Source: [Clostridium] fimetarium (GTDB lineage Bacteria > Bacillota > Clostridia > Lachnospirales > Lachnospiraceae). From it: a stretch of DNA of 64,000 nucleotides. The notes beneath the pieces are model-generated. The model worked only from the letters and a program-made list of their open reading frames with translations. It was not told the origin of the DNA and did no database searches. The position numbers were made by a program, and so were the translations under genes. The stretch covers positions 372,001 through 436,000 of the forward strand of contig NZ_FOJI01000002.1 in NCBI RefSeq assembly GCF_900111235.1. The letters run 5' to 3'. Numbering within the stretch: position 1 is the first letter of the stretch; every line of letters starts with the position of its first letter. Positions 63,961-64,000 of the stretch are shown here, piece by piece.

Positions 63961-64000
63961 TATCAACGTAGTAAGGTAATTAGTAAAAAAACTGTAGAAT

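Overview
The window is about 64 kb of AT-rich DNA that looks like a chromosome segment of a motile, anaerobic member of the Lachnospiraceae (Clostridium cluster XIVa). The evidence is the gene order rpsB-tsf / pyrH-frr-uppS-cdsA-dxr-rseP-ispG-polC / rimP-nusA-ylxR-ylxQ-infB-rbfA-nrnA-truB-ribF / rpsO / pnp, a PolC-type polymerase, a DUF6115 gene (usually at the end of flagellar operons in this family) next to rpsB, a tRNA without encoded CCA, many TTG/GTG starts and a glycine-rich repeat domain in IF2. I place it near Lachnoclostridium/Anaerocolumna-like genera by inference only; no 16S is present.

Layout. 1-2.2 kb: end of a presumed flagellar operon. 2.2-32 kb: conserved housekeeping genes for translation factors, phospholipid and isoprenoid synthesis (uppS, cdsA, dxr, ispG), intramembrane proteolysis (rseP), replication (polC) and RNA processing (pnp). 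An amidohydrolase, a polysaccharide deacetylase and a bactofilin are inserted between tsf and pyrH. A tRNA-Glu(CTC) lies before rimP. 32-38 kb: small stress and regulatory units: HIT protein; pirin-nitroreductase-MarR with two palindromic operators; an ArsR-type repressor with an iron alcohol dehydrogenase and two matching operators; rsgA; and an orphan promoter-operator-terminator unit. 38-47 kb: VanZ-like protein, then a LysR regulator divergent from a six-gene operon (PotABCD-like ABC importer, adenine deaminase, second amidohydrolase) that I read as purine or purine-analogue uptake and salvage. 47-64 kb: envelope and ion functions (DUF4012, methyltransferase, cation antiporter, PRC-barrel, DUF2179/DUF5698, class I aldolase), tmRNA, DUF1003, YtaF, PIN-PhoH ATPase, CrtI-like desaturase, a six-EF-hand protein, a lipid kinase and a FliB-type flagellin lysine methylase.

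No prophage, transposon, CRISPR array or obvious new multi-gene system is visible. The most unusual signals are non-coding or repeat-based: (i) short tandem repeats (11-66 bp units) at many gene ends and starts, including a 66-bp duplication before dxr carrying a translatable mini-ORF; (ii) 22 GGYRG repeats inside infB; (iii) structured leaders before rpsB, rpsO, pnp, a cation antiporter and a DUF2179-type gene, the last two with an intrinsic terminator near the start codon; (iv) an orphan transcription unit with a metal-regulator-like palindrome at 37.8-38.0 kb; (v) a perfect 23-bp inverted repeat at 417-526.
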